64,000 bases of DNA from Proteles cristata cristata (GCA_017311185.1 JAESUZ010004921.1:372001-436000), one strand, 5' to 3'; shown: positions 42,811 through 54,985, counted from the first letter of the stretch. Numbers and translations are program-made. The notes: generated by a model not told the origin, from the sequence alone.

Positions 42811-45270
42811 AAATGAATATATTTAACATTTTGTTAATAATAGGGGTCTAGAAAGGCTTCAATCTCCTTGCCAGTCTTTGCATTCAAATAATTGATGTGT
42901 TGTGATTTATGTTTGCATTTTTAATTTTTCCTTTTATCTTCTTCCTTATTTTTAATAAAAACTGGCTGGCAATCTTTATTGCCTGCTTGAAGTAATTCTC
43001 AGACTTTGAGTTTTCAAGCAAGAGTGACTTTGGTTTCTAATCCCTTTTTTGTATGTTGAAACAAACTAAATTATCTCTTCTTTTACCATGGCTTTTAATC
43101 TTTACAATAAAACACTTCTTGATATATACTCTTTATCATTGTTCTTTTGATAATCCTCAATTTCAATTTTAATAAAATTTTTCTTGGCAGCAATGAATTA
43201 TTTATTGATAGAATCAGTGTCAATTTTATTTTTAATACTTAACTGTGGACTAATAATTCAGTTGTTAAAACACTAAAATCTCTATCTTTCTCTTCTCCTC
43301 TCAGGTTAAGCATTTCTAATCCTAATAATTTCTGATGTGATTAATATTGAGTGTATTTCAGTTCTGTTTCTTTGTTTGTTTTATTATGCTCTCTAAAAGT
43401 AACTCTTCTCATGTCTCGCATATAGCTGGAAGTCACTTGATATCAACAGGCAAATGTTACCAGAGCTGTGGGATGCTTAAATGCTTCTCTAATCTTAATA
43501 TTAGATTTTGATCAAGATCATTGCAAATTTGTATTTTTATACAATGGTTTGGTTAAATGTCAATTTCTAGCCATCAAACATCTTTTTATTTTAATTTTCA
43601 TTTTTCATGATTCTGAAAATACTGAAGATATGAATGTACTACACTCCTAAGTTTTCTCCTAACAACCTTAAGTTCTACTGAAAAAAAAAAAACAAAAAAA
43701 AACACCAAAACTTGGGAATCCTACTTGCTGGTGATATGAAAATCATATTTCCAACCCTAGTTCTCTGATTATATTCTAGGCCAGGCATTTTAAAAAATTT
43801 CAGAGAAGATTTATTATATTTACCAAGGCTGAGAAGTTATGTTCAGACAAAATTAATTCAGTTTAAGGCGAAATCTGAGGTGAGATCTCCCTTCTTTACT
43901 CTTGCTACACCTCTCAGCTCTCGTGTGGTACAACACTTATTGCTCTTTCTGTTGCCTGTTGTTACTTTTATTCCTCAAATAGCCCAGCCCTCTTCAGCAT
44001 GAAACTATTCTACTTCATTTGCAGGTTATATTGTCAAGGAGCAAAATGTCTTCTCTAGTGATCCAAGAACTTTCTAACTCTTTGCCTCTCTTCTCTGAAC
44101 TTTTTCTTTCATGATGTTGTGCCAGCCTTCGTAATCTAGCCTGCTCTTGGAGTCACTGAAGCTACGAGCAATTTTGCTAGCAATGTCATCACAGGGTCAT
44201 CAAGATTCTCCTTGTGCATCACTGTCTTTATCATATAAAAGATCTCAGGATCATACAAATACCCTTTCACAGAAGTGCTTGGGAGGGTAAATGATATATC
44301 CACTTCTCATATTGTAAATACTTGTTTCTCCTTATATATATATTTAATCTTTTATTTCTTCCATTGTGCTTCATTAATTTACTGTGGAATAACAGATTCT
44401 AAGTTAAAAAAAAAACAACACAACACATAAAGTCATAGACTGCTAACATATGCCTACGTTCAATGTGCATTCAGTACTAGATTATAACTTAAAGAGCAAT
44501 TTCTGAATGAGTATTTTTTTCTACTATTTATGATATTTTGATATCTAGAGTGCAGGCATGGTGTCATCACAAAGACTGATTATGTGGCCTTTCACCACAC
44601 AGTCACTTTAAATCTCCATGAGGACAAGAATATGAAAAAGACAGCCTTTGTGAAAGTGGAAAGAAGGCCACTCACAATGTGACAGGAAGGTAGCTTGTGA
44701 AAACAAACTGACAGAGTCAGGTGCACTTACCAGGTGTAAACTGCCAACAAACTGTCAACTGCCAAAATGAATTAGACTCTCATACCAAGGAGGTCTCAAA
44801 TCTTAAATGTTTAAACATTCAGAAACTTCACTAAGACATCTAGTCATGCTATGTTTCTATGGGTGTCCCTGCCACACCTTCAGTTCTGTTTAAAAGTAAG
44901 AAAAAATCAAGACATTTTTTCTCTTGCATGGATAATTTCTCAAAATACTTCCTATTGGAAGAGAAAGAGAGATGGGGGGGGAGGATAAAGATTCCTTGTC
45001 AGTGTGTCATATAGCTGTATCCACTTTCATTTTGATTATATACTTATGTTATAACTTTTCCAACACTTTTGTTTTCAAAATTGTATGCATCTTTTAAATA
45101 GGTCTTATTTTGTTTTTACTGCCATTTGCATAATGCATCTATTACATACATTCAAACTCAAGTCCCCTTTGTGTTATTTCTAAATATGTTCATTGAGGAC
45201 ATATAACAGGCTCCCAGGATATTTCCCTTACTTTTCTCCCTCTGTGCCACAGTCATATCTTTGTCCCTTA
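42811..45270. other. Unclassified noncoding DNA
   Basis: About 2.5 kb, no gene. 42840-43660 may be old LINE but is not recognisable. Around 44080-44190 the minus strand reads a short coding-like stretch (see findings). An A-rich run interrupted by C lies at 43680-43706. Confidence 0.4.
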
Positions 45271-45282
45271 AAAATAATGTCA

Positions 45283-45480
45283 AGGGTGCCTAGGTGGTTC
45301 AGTCAGTTAAATGTCCAACTCTTGATTTCGGCTCAGGTCATGGTCTCAGGGTCTGTTACACTGAGTCCCATGTAGGGCTCCACACTGAGCATATGGAGCC
45401 TACTTGAGATTCTCTCTCTCTGTCTCTCCCTACTCCTCCCATCCTACCCTTCAAAAATAAATACATAAACATTAAAAAAT
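45283..45480 (+). mobile_element. Carnivore SINE, older type
   Basis: Plus orientation. 'gggtgcctaggtggttcagt', 'catggagcctacttgag'-type body and A tail. A 10-bp duplication (aataatgtca) at 45273-45282 and 45481-45490. Confidence 0.9.
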
Positions 45481-45490
45481 AATAATGTCA

Positions 45491-45905
45491 CAGAAGAACA
45501 AATGCTGTACAACCTCATTCATATGTGGAGTCTAAAAAAATAAGCTCACAGAAACAGAGAACAGACTGATGGTTGTCAGAGATGAGGGGTTGGAGGTGAG
45601 GGAAACAGATGAAAATGTTCAGAAGGTACAATATTTCAATTATAGGATAAATACATTCTGGGGATGTAATGCCAGTATGGTGACTACAGTTAATAATACC
45701 ATGTTGATTATTTGAGAGATGATAAGAGAGTGAATCTTTAATGTTCTCATCACAAGAAAAACATCTAACTATGTGAGGTGATGGATGTTATCTAAAGTTA
45801 TTGTGGTAATCATTTTGCAATATATACGTACATTAAATTGCTATGTTTTACACCTTAAACTAACACAGTGTTGTGTGTCAATCATATATCAATACAACTA
45901 GAAAA
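45491..45905 (+). mobile_element. L1 3' end fragment
   Basis: Plus orientation. 'cattcatatgtggagtctaa', 'actgatggttgtcagagatg', 'gtgactacagttaataatac' and 'ctatgttttacaccttaaac' follow the ORF2 end and 3' UTR of a mid-aged L1. Confidence 0.85.
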
Positions 45906-46562
45906 AGTGTCTTAGCCTAATATACTAATTGGGAAGGTAGTGTCATCGTATTCTTTTTTACTACACAGCAAGAAATGTCACTTTTGGGCCCTTGGCAAAT
46001 ATCTGGTAAAGAAAAGATATCCATAAGCTTAATATGGTTTTTCTGCCATTGTTGAAATGATAGATAGAGATAATATACACTGTTGCACCTGCCACTTAAA
46101 TCTTGTGGCATTCATTGATTCCCTTTTCGAATGGTGTTACAAGGACATTCTATCACCTAAAGTATTGGAAGGTGTTAGTTCCTTCTCTCTGCCACACATT
46201 TGGGTTATTTATGGAGGTCTTTTATTTCTCCTCAGTGCTGTCTTTTAAAGTCATAAAAAATATGTTGTGCTATTGTTCAGTACTTGAATTTGTTACAATA
46301 TTTTGAATTACATCAGCATTATAACTACTCAGAGGAGTTACTGTATAAAGAAACCATGAGATAAAATGCCGTTTCTGAGGACAATATTCACTGAACCAGG
46401 TTTAGCCAAATATTTTAACATACTATGATAAAATTTCTTTTTTATTACTTTTGGTGATGAACTTGATTGAGGGATATTTTTCATTACTGAATCCTTCTCC
46501 CTGGTTGTTACTGAAAGTTTTGTCCTTATTACCTTTAATCAACACAGTATGACTATACTGAC
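45906..46562. other. Unique noncoding DNA
   Basis: No recognised feature. Overlapping frames on both strands near 45917-46306 have no known relatives. Confidence 0.45.
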
Positions 46563-46575
46563 ATAGTTTCATCTT

Positions 46576-47023
46576 TTTTTAAAAAAAATTATTTATTCTG
46601 AGAGAGAGAGAGAGCTCATGTGTACATGAATTGGGGAGGGGCAAAGAGGGAGGGAGAGAATCCCAAGCAAGCTCCACACTGTCAGCACAGAGCCCGAAGT
46701 GGCGCTTGATCCTATGAACTGTGAGATCATGATCTGGGCCAAAATCAAGAGTCAGAAGCTTGGGCACCTGGGTGGCCCAGTCAGTTAAGCATCCAACTTC
46801 AGCTCAGGTCATGATCTCATGGTTAATGATTTCAAGCCCAGTGTTGGGCTCTGGGCTGAAAGCTAGGAGCCTGGAGCTGCTCCAGATTCTATATCTCCTT
46901 CTCTCTCTGCCCCTCCCCAACTCATGCGTTGTCTCTCTGTCAAAAATAAATAATAAAAGATTTAAAAAAATTTTTTTAAAGAGTCAGGAGCTTAACCAAC
47001 TGAGCTACCCAGATGCTTCCTGG
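46576..47023 (-). mobile_element. Felid SINE (outer), split by another SINE
   Basis: Minus orientation. The tail and body complement occupy 46576-46761, and the last part of the head complement (ggagcttaaccaactgagct to about 47020) resumes after an inner SINE. The outer duplication is catagtttcatctt / cagagtttcatctt (46562-46575 and 47024-47037), one mismatch. Confidence 0.92.
46762..46978 (+). mobile_element. Felid SINE (inner), inserted in a SINE
   Basis: Plus orientation, full length ('gggcacctgggtggcccagt' to an A-rich tail). It lies within the head of a minus-strand SINE, flanked by a 15-bp duplication with one mismatch taken from that SINE (aagagtcagaagctt 46747-46761; aagagtcaggagctt 46979-46993). 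Necessarily younger than its host. Confidence 0.95.
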
Positions 47024-47149
47024 CAGAGTTTCATCTTAAGTCTTTCTACCACTGTCATTAGAAACAACTGAAAGACCTCACTTTTCTTCTTTCAGAGTAT
47101 TTATGGCAATTTATAACTATGCACTTATTTGTATGCTTAGGTTTCGTTA

Positions 47150-47285
47150 ATTCTTTTTAGACTATAAATGTCTTGAAGATATAAGCAATGTCTATTTATT
47201 CTCTAACATACATAAACCTCATGTATCACACATAAGAGATGCTCAATAAACATTTGATTATTGAAAGAATAGATAGTTGGATGAA
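47150..47285 (+). repeat. L2-type LINE 3' end fossil
   Basis: 'taaatgtcttgaagatataa', 'gcaatgtctatttattctct' and 'gatgctcaataaacatttga' follow the L2 3' end (shared with MIR). Confidence 0.6.
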
Positions 47286-47962
47286 TATTCTTTTAGCTTG
47301 CATTGGTTTAGTTATACTGTTTATTGGCTTCAAAAGAAATTCAGGCTATTAGAAAAGGTATGACTCAGCCAAATCTACATCTTTCAATCATAATATATTA
47401 TGAAGTTCTCTTCATAAGGAAATGATAAACTGTGTCTTTGGTATAATATCTGGTACCAAATAAGTACTCAGTAAATATTTTCATGTTAAATACAAATTTC
47501 AGTTATTTGCCACACAATTATCTTACAAATGTCTGAAGTGATAAATTTTTCTCTCTCCCTCTGGTTTCCTACTTCTCTTATTTACATCTTTGTTGGATCC
47601 TGCAGATACCTCAAGTGCCAATCATGCTATGTTAATTTCTTCATCTATTACATTTCCATTATAACATGGCTCTTGTTAGGAATGTAACAGAGAGAGGAAA
47701 GGGATTTAGAGACAAGAGTAGAAACTCAAGTCTCATCTCATTACCACTGAAGAATAGAGGATTTGCACTAGATAATTTGTGTTTTATTTTTAGAAATCTA
47801 TAAATCATCATGCACTGAACAGAACCAGAGGTCATTGAGATTTCTGTAGATTCCAGGAAGGAGCAAAATGAAGACAAGCTAATGCATAGGACCAGATTGC
47901 TAAATTATATTTTCACAACCAGTGAGACTCCACTGTAACAGGTTTACTAAGTAATTCCCAGG
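47286..47962. other. Unique noncoding DNA
   Basis: No gene recognised. 47430-47490 may be a second L2/MIR remnant (gtgtctttggtataatatct, agtactcagtaaatattttc). Confidence 0.4.
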
Positions 47963-47963
47963 G

Positions 47964-48050
47964 GAGAAAGGGAAACTCTCCTGGACTGTTGGTGAGTATG
48001 CAAACTGGTCTCTGGAAAACAGTATGGAGGTGATCAAAAAGTTAAAAATA
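47964..48050 (+). mobile_element. L1 ORF2 fragment, left part
   Basis: 'gggaaactctcctggactgt', 'ggtgagtatgcaaactggtc' and 'ggaaaacagtatggaggtga' correspond to ORF2 near its CWW motif region. The L1 continues at 48281 after a SINE. Confidence 0.85.
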
Positions 48051-48211
48051 GGGGCCCCTTGGTGGCTCAGTCGGTTGGGCAGCCGACCTCAGTTCAGGTC
48101 ATGATCTCACGTGGGGTCGAGCCCTGGGTCGGGCTCTGTGCTGACAGCTAGCTCAGAGCCTATTTAAGATTCTGTGTCTCCCTCTATCTCTGACCTTCCC
48201 TGCTCATGCTG

Positions 48212-48246
<35 letters not shown>

Positions 48247-48280
48247 GAATTAAATAAAACGTTATTTAATTTAAAAAATT
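48051..48280 (+). mobile_element. Felid SINE inserted in an L1
   Basis: Plus orientation. 'ggtggctcagtcggttgggc' and 'gtcgggctctgtgctgacag'. The middle lacks about 8 bp before the B box (ctcacgtggggtcgagccc). The flanks, caaaaagttaaaaata and caaaaatcttaaaaaca, are an imperfect duplication of L1 sequence. Confidence 0.9.
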
Positions 48281-48925
48281 AAACAAAAATCTTAAAAACA
48301 GAACTACTCTCTTACCCAGCCATTGCACTTGTAGGTATTTACCCAAAGAATACAACAATAATAATTCAAAGGGATACATGCACCTCAATGTTTATAGCAG
48401 CATTATCTACAATAGCCAAATTATGGGGCAGTACAAGTGTCCTCAGACTTAAGAATGGATAAAAACAATGCGGGATGTATGTGTGTGTGTATTATAAGTG
48501 TGTGCATATTATATATGTGTATATATAAAGTTGAATATTACTCAGGGATAAAAAAGAATGAAATCCTGCCATTTGCAATGATGAGTGGAGCTAGAATGTT
48601 ATTATGCTAGCAAAATAAGTCAGAGAAATACAAATATTCTATGATTTCATTCATATGTGGAATTTAAGAAACAAAACAAATGAGCATATGGAAAGAAGAG
48701 AAAGACAGGCCAATCAAGAAATAGACTCTTAATGATAGAGAGCTGAAAATTGCCAGAGGGGAGGTGGGTAGGGGGATGGGTTAAATAAGTGATGGGGATT
48801 AAGGAGAGCATTTGTTCTGATGAACAACAGGTATTGTATGGAAGTGTTGAATCACTGTATTATATACCTGAAACTAATATCACACTCTAATTAACTGACT
48901 GGAATTTAAATACTTAAAAAAATAT
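48281..48925 (+). mobile_element. L1 ORF2 end and 3' UTR, right part
   Basis: Continues from 48050: 'cccagccattgcacttgtag', 'catgcacctcaatgtttata', a TG/TA-rich local insertion (48477-48530), 'gaaatcctgccatttgcaat', then the 3' UTR 'ttgccagaggggaggtgggt' to 'actggaatttaaatac'. Frames are broken. Confidence 0.9.
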
Positions 48926-49749
48926 ATTCCCAGTATACGAAGAGATGCAATTGACAAGTAGATTAAATTAGGTCATCTACCTTCTTTGCTTTCTCCAGAA
49001 GGGATATACCCACCTTTTTATTTTTTCTCTTCCACTCCTCTCACCCTCTGCCACCAAAACTAGCTAGCTATATAATAATCATTTTAGAGACTTGCCAAAG
49101 CAGATCGGAGAAAGAGAGAAGTACATTTTACCTCCATTTTGCAGAGACCAATAGCAGACTTACATAAACAGAAAATAACAAAACAAAAGATTGATGTGAA
49201 AGAGGTGTTCAATTTAAGATTCAGTACTTGTCTCCAACCGAGAAGAACCCATCAAACATTGAGAGAAATACAAAGAATTCATTGTATTTTTCAGAAAAGT
49301 GTCTTGAGACAACATATAAATGCGATTTTGGGTTCCCCAGTTCATTTCCTCTCATTCCTTAACACCTCCAAGCAAAAGATATTTTGAACAAATCAAAATA
49401 CAGTTTTTCAATCTAGGTCTAATGGAAACTCTGCATAGCTAGATGGAGAGCTGAGTGAAAGAATTCTAAAAGAAACAGGAAAAATGGATTTCCATTCAAG
49501 GAGTAACAGAAAGAAAGGATAATTGTTTTCCTGGTTATTACCGAAAAGAAAGGAAAGATGAAGAGACACGCATGGAGAATAGGGACTCTACATCCTAAGC
49601 GCTTTTGATTAATACAGTTTGGAATGTCTCCAAAACTCCAGAGAAAGAATACCTTAGATATGAATGTCCCTACATATTATCAACCACAGAATCAAGAAAG
49701 AAGAATAGTTGTGTCAATATCTAGCAACGTTATGAAAAGGTTTCCTTTA
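48926..49749. other. Unique noncoding DNA
   Basis: No repeat recognised. The 82-codon frame at 49139-49387 resembles no known protein. Confidence 0.45.
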
Positions 49750-49759
49750 AAAGACTGTA

Positions 49760-49970
49760 GAGATGCCTGAGTGGCATAGTCAGTTGAGTGCCAACTGTGG
49801 TTCAGGTCATGGTCTCACAGTTCGTGAGTTTGAGCCCCTTGTCTGGCTCTGTGCTGACAGCTTGCAGCCTGGGGCCTGCTTCGGATTCTGTGTCTCCCTC
49901 TCTCTCTGCTCCTCCCTCACTCATGCCCTGTCTCTCTCTTAAAAATAAACATTAAAATTATTTTTAATAA
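49760..49970 (+). mobile_element. Felid SINE
   Basis: Plus orientation. 'gatgcctgagtggcatagtc', 'ggctctgtgctgacagcttg' and 'ttaaaaataaacatt' tail. The flanks share a short imperfect duplication (aaagactgta / aaagactata). Confidence 0.9.
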
Positions 49971-49979
49971 TAAAGACTA

Positions 49980-50750
49980 TAAAACTATGCCAATTTTTGG
50001 AAATCTATGAATAGAATGATTTAATTAATAGGTCAGAGGAACAAATGGTCATAGGTTTGATGCTGATAAAATCAAGCTTCTATGTCTTACTAATATCTTA
50101 GTAATGTACAGTAAATGTATATTTTATCTTTATAAGAAAGGACACTAGAAAGTAGAATATAATGTTATCATAACTGACAGAAGATTTGACCATTTATTTG
50201 GAAACCTACATGAGAAAACTATGAGCATGTAAAAAAATAGTCTAGTGGCTAGTTGTGAAAGTTATATAAAACAATATTTTTTCTAATGACAGATCGTAGT
50301 AAATTTATTGCTATAATTTTAAAATATCATATTAATTTTGTTGGCAAGCAAAAAACAGGGAAAAACTTAGGAGGAAATGTAGAGTAATATTTATTACATA
50401 TATAAAGAGGATATTAAATACTGCTGAGGTGCCTAAATGAAAACCTAATAAAAAGGGAGAGATAAAACCTTTCTCAGATCAGATAACTCAATAGCGTAAG
50501 TATATTATTTCTCTCAAATCTATAAACCTATTGCAGCTTCAAATGAAATTTTAAAATACTTTTTGGAGATTGAGGAAATTATTTAAACATCTATCTAGAA
50601 AAAATAGGCTCGATAATGCTAAAATTCTAAAATAAAGAGCAATGGGGAAATAGTTCTATCAGATATTTTTAAATATGCATATGTTTTAAACTTAGAGTAA
50701 TTAAAGACATATGGTTTATGGGTACAAGAAGGACAAATAAATTAAAAAGT
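49980..50750 (+). mobile_element. Ancient L1 ORF2 fragment
   Basis: Plus orientation. 'gaaattttaaaatacttttt', 'taaacatctatctagaaaaa', 'gcaatggggaaatagttcta' and 'aagacatatggtttatgggt' match L1 ORF2 downstream of the reverse transcriptase. Degraded. Confidence 0.6.
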
Positions 50751-50762
50751 AAGAAAATTCAA

Positions 50763-50967
50763 GGGCTCCTGGGTGGCTCAGTCAGTTAAGCATCTCACTC
50801 TTGATCTCAGCTCAGGTCTTGATCTCACAGTTTGTGAATTCGAGCCCCTCAAAGCTGTCAGCACAGCACCTGCTTACAATTCTCTCTCCCTTTCATTCTT
50901 CCCCTACCCCACTGGTGCTCTCTTTCTCTCTCTCAAAATAAATAAATAAACTTTAAAAATTTTTTAA
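50763..50967 (+). mobile_element. Carnivore SINE, older type, internal deletion
   Basis: Plus orientation. 'gggctcctgggtggctcagt', then 'cgagcccctcaaagctgtca', which skips the usual gcgtcgggctctgtgctga stretch, then CT-rich body and A tail. An exact 12-bp duplication (aagaaaattcaa) at 50751-50762 and 50968-50979. Confidence 0.92.
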
Positions 50968-50979
50968 AAGAAAATTCAA

Positions 50980-51720
50980 ACTTTAGAAATTTAGATAGAT
51001 GGTTGAGATGATAAAATGAAAACACCTGTGTCTTTACACACACATTTATGCACATGAACATCATATAAAAAATAAAGTCCAAGTATATCAGATAAATAAA
51101 TGTAAAACATAAATAAATTATTTGAATAAAACTAAAATACTAAATATAGAAATGTAAGCAAAATTAGAAATAATTACAGCAATATGAGATATTCTTTAAT
51201 TCCTTCTAACAGAATGGAAAAATGAAAAGCATATAAAATCCCAGTTTGCCTTTGGAAGCAGCCACTCTATTTTATTGTTAGATGAGTTTTATCTAACAAT
51301 ATCCAATGTTTATTGTTAGGTAAATATTGTGGGAGTATAAATCACTACAAGTTTTTTAAAGGGCAGCAAGTCACTATGTTTCATATTTTTAAATATGATT
51401 AATGTTCTAATATAATTTCTTTTCTGGAAATACTCTTTTCTGAAATATACACACAATACATGCAGATATAGGTGTAAGTGTGTCATTTTTTAGATAAGAG
51501 GGAAAAATGGAAGTAGTCTAAATCTCTATCAAAAGAGAATTACATAAAATTTTCATAGTATATTAATACAAAGGAGTTTTATGAAGCTTTTCAAAAAGAA
51601 TATTATAAATCTACATATGCTGACATATAAAGGTATCTAATATCTGTTAAGTGAAAAAGAAGTTAAAGTAAATTATTTATAGTATGATCTCTTTTCTAAA
51701 AAGCATGATAGTTATTTCAT
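50980..51720 (+). mobile_element. Ancient L1 ORF2 fragment (continuation)
   Basis: Continues the L1 at 49980. 'gaaatgtaagcaaaattaga' and 'ttacataaaattttcatagt' type text, heavily diverged. It contains a perfect hairpin at 51274-51300 (attgttagat / atctaacaat, 7-base loop). Confidence 0.45.
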
Positions 51721-52135
51721 TTCCTAGATTCAATAAAACACTTATTCCAAATCCCCCCATCCTAATTTAATGAAATTGGAATGTTTTTCAAACAAAGATA
51801 CCAGTCCTGGTCCAGGAGAGAAGTTGTGAATTATCTGTCATTTAATTGCACACACACAGATTCTGCAGTATTATATATTGCATTTGCATTGTTACAAGCA
51901 TACACGACTATATTTTAATTTAGATTTGGATCCCTATTTGCCATTTAAAAATGTTCAAAATGCTCAGCTACGTCCAGTATGAGCACTGCCATGAAATTTT
52001 CTATATGAAGTACATCAGATGATAAAATTTACATCAGTAGAAATTGCCACATATATTCGAAAAGGTTATAGGATTTTCAGTCTTCAGAAATGTGGGGATG
52101 ACTATCGTGTAAAATACTCATCAAAAGCTTCTGTC
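51721..52135. other. Unique noncoding DNA
   Basis: No recognised feature. Confidence 0.4.
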
Positions 52136-53280
52136 TGACTTCCAGTTATGATGAAATAACTGACAGTGGATGAGTCCTCTAGTTGTAAATAATTATAATC
52201 TTAGGAAAAATATTTGAGGCCAAAAAGTTTTCCAACTTTAAACAACAGGTGCTAGAAATGTATAATTCTTGAGAGGAAGGAAACTTCAAATGATCTCTAT
52301 AATTGCTTTTATTCTCTACCTAGGGGTAGTTTTCCAGCTACGGCACAGAGAGTTGGAGTCTAAGCAGAACCCAGCATTCCTGCTTCACTGGGGAAGAGTT
52401 CAGAATCTGAAGCAGCTGAAGGGATGAGACAGAACTCAAAGATATGTGCATGGGGAGGTTCAAGAAGTCTAGGTGGGGTCCCCAGATTATAGGTGGGCTG
52501 AGCACATGCAGGATAAGATTACACAAAGCTTTCCAAAAATTAGCTGCTACAGGGTTGAAAATGGAACCAAAATACAAGGTATCAAGCAGTAGGGGACCAC
52601 ATCAGAGGTTCAGGCTCATTAAAGTGGAAAAATTTACCTAGACCGTCGTACTACCTTGGGTACTTATCTGAGAAAGCAAAAAGGCCAACCTTTAGGAATA
52701 AAAACTTTATTGTAAAAAAAAGCTCATTCTGGACCTGACCAAAAATCTAAAATCAACCGTAAGTACCAAATTGGAACCAAGGTTTGGGGATTTAGGATCT
52801 CTAAATTAGAGGGTCCTAAAAACTCTTTGGGCTTCTCAGAAACAACTTATCAAAGCAAAAGATCCAGTCTACACAAGAGAAAAGTAATCAACCAGTAAAA
52901 GGACAACTAGTTAAAGTTAAAATCTTCACAGGAAGATAACAGAGCCAAGAGTCTCCATACTGTATCATCAGCAGGATGAGTGCATAATCAAAACTTACAA
53001 AAAACAAAAAACAAAAAACAAACAAAAAACAGAAAAATGTGATCTATACTCCAGAGGGGGAAAAATAAGTCAATAGTAATCACTGGTCCAAGATGGCAAA
53101 ATGTTGGATTGGAAAGACAAAGATTTTAAAGAAATTATAATAACTACATTCAAATAACTAAAGGAAAAATATGTTCAAAGATCAATAGCATATTTAGGAG
53201 TTTGGTGGATCTGTATTACCCAATGATTTATTAAATAGAACATTACAAGAAAATAAGTCACACACACACACAATCAAAGA
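52136..53280 (+). mobile_element. Ancient LINE (L1/HAL1-type) 5' part
   Basis: Plus orientation. 'gacttccagttatgatgaaa', 'cagcattcctgcttcactgg' and 'gaaaaatgtgatctatactc' then 'aaataagtcaatagtaatca' and 'agacaaagattttaaagaaa' resemble the 5' untranslated part and start of ORF1 of an old L1/HAL1. The 65-79-codon frames here are chance. An (AAAAAC)n run lies at 52999-53035. Confidence 0.55.
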
Positions 53281-53284
53281 AGTT

Positions 53285-53749
53285 GGATTTGTTCAAAATT
53301 TAGAAAAAAGAATAGTGTTGCAAACAATGCTATCAAGTAAGTGAGAATATAAACTGCACAATGGGAGATATATTTGCAAATTATATGTCCGATATGGGCA
53401 TTATATCCAAATATATGAATCACTCTTATGACTTAAAATATGAAGACAACACAGATGAAACATAAACAGAGGATATGAACAGATGTTTCTCTATAAAACA
53501 AAAGCCAATAAGCACTGATAGCTTATCAGCATTAGTTATTAGAAGAATACAAATCAAAATCACAAAGAGATACTACTTCATGCTCACTAGGATATAGCTA
53601 CTATCCAAAAGATGGATAATAAACAAGTGCTGGTAAGAATGTGGAGAAATTAAAACCCTTATATTGCAGGTATGAACATAAAATGGACCAACCACTATGG
53701 AATACAGGTGGTTCCTAAAAAGTTTAACATAAGTTACCATATGATACAG
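53285..53749 (+). mobile_element. Old L1 ORF2 fragment
   Basis: Plus orientation. 'atatgaacagatgtttctct', 'aatcaaaatcacaaagagat', 'gctggtaagaatgtggagaa' and 'ccactatggaatacaggtgg' follow L1 ORF2 towards its end. Interrupted by an LTR at 53750. Confidence 0.8.
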
Positions 53750-54213
53750 TGCGGTAGGCAGAATAATGCACTGTCCTCCAAATATATATATATATATATG
53801 TCCTGATCTCCAGAACCCATGACTGTGTCATCTTACATGGCAAAAGGGACTTTGCAAATGTGATGAAATGAAGGATTTGAGATGGGAAGTTTCTTCTGTG
53901 GGTCTAATGTCACCATAAGGACCTTTGTAAGTGAGGCAGGAAAGCAGAAGTTTCAAAGGGAGACTGAGCCATGCTACCTTGCTGGATTTGAAGATGGGAA
54001 AGGGCATGGAACTAAGGGATACAGATGGTCCCCAAACCTGCAAACAGTAAGAATCTTTCCTAGAGACTATGAAAGGAACACCACCCTGCTGACACCTTGC
54101 ATTTTTTTCAGGTGAAAACCAGGACTTCTAGAATTACAAATAAGAAATTTGCATTGAATAAAGCCAATGTGTTTGTGGTAACCTTATTGCTGCAGCAATA
54201 GGCAATTGTGACA
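53750..54213 (+). mobile_element. MLT1-type solo LTR (ERVL-MaLR) inside an L1
   Basis: Plus orientation. 'cggtaggcagaataatgcac', 'tatatgtcctgatctccaga', 'ggactttgcaaatgtgatga', 'gaccaggacttctaga'-like text and 'gcagcaataggcaattgtga' follow the MLT1 LTR. A TA run (53785-53800) is expanded. It has no internal region. The L1 resumes at once afterwards (caatagttttacccctaggt), so it inserted after the L1. Confidence 0.8.
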
Positions 54214-54412
54214 CCCAATAGTTTTACCCCTAGGTGTGTACATAAGAAAAAGAAAAACATCTATATCCACACAAAACTTGCACACAGATGTTCACAGCAG
54301 CATTATTTACAATAGTCACCCAAGCAGAAACAACTCAAATGCCTATTAACTGAGAAATGTATATATCTGAGCTGTAATACAGTGGAATATAACTGGCAAT
54401 AAAAATAAATGA
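54214..54412 (+). mobile_element. Old L1 ORF2 fragment (continuation)
   Basis: 'acccctaggtgtgtacataa', 'agatgttcacagcagcatta' and 'actcaaatgcctattaactg' continue ORF2 from 53749. A SINE follows at 54413. Confidence 0.82.
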
Positions 54413-54573
54413 GGGACACCCAGGTGGCTCAGTCTGTTAAGTGTCAGACTTCAGCTCAGGTCATGATCAACAGTATGTGTGAGTTCGAGTCCCACATTGG
54501 GATGTGTGCTGACAGCTCAGAGCCTGGAACTTGCTTGGATTCTGTGTCTCCCTCTCTCTCTGCTCCTTCCCTT

Positions 54574-54604
<31 letters not shown>

Positions 54605-54632
54605 TAATAAATAAACCTTAAAAATTTTTTTA
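54413..54632 (+). mobile_element. Felid SINE inserted in the L1
   Basis: Plus orientation. 'gggacacccaggtggctcag', 'gagttcgagtcccacattgg', (CT)n-expanded body and A-rich tail. Duplication imperfect (aaaataaatga-type left flank versus taattaaaaacc on the right). Confidence 0.9.
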
Positions 54633-54985
54633 ATTAAAAACCAGTAATTGCTACAATATAGATGACACTTGAAAACATTACACCAAGTGACAGGACACAG
54701 TCACAAGAGATTACATATTGCATGATTCCATTTATATGAAGTATCCAAGACAGGCAAATCCATAGATAGAAAAACACAGTAAATGTGTGGTTGCCTGGGG
54801 GATAGTATTGAGAAATGGGGAGGGAATAACAATGGATACGGAGTTCCCTTTACAGACTTTGAAATGTTTTCAACTTAAACTATGTTGATGATTGCATAAC
54901 TCTGAATTTACCAAAAAAATAAATTGTATACTTTAAATGGCATATAAAGTTTGTCTTAATGAAGGGTTAGAAACATAAACCCCAA
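54633..54985 (+). mobile_element. Old L1 ORF2 end and 3' UTR
   Basis: 'gattccatttatatgaagta', 'gtgtggttgcctgggggata' and 'taaattgtatactttaaatg' are the typical end of a mid-aged L1. It ends the insertion that began near 53285. Confidence 0.85.
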
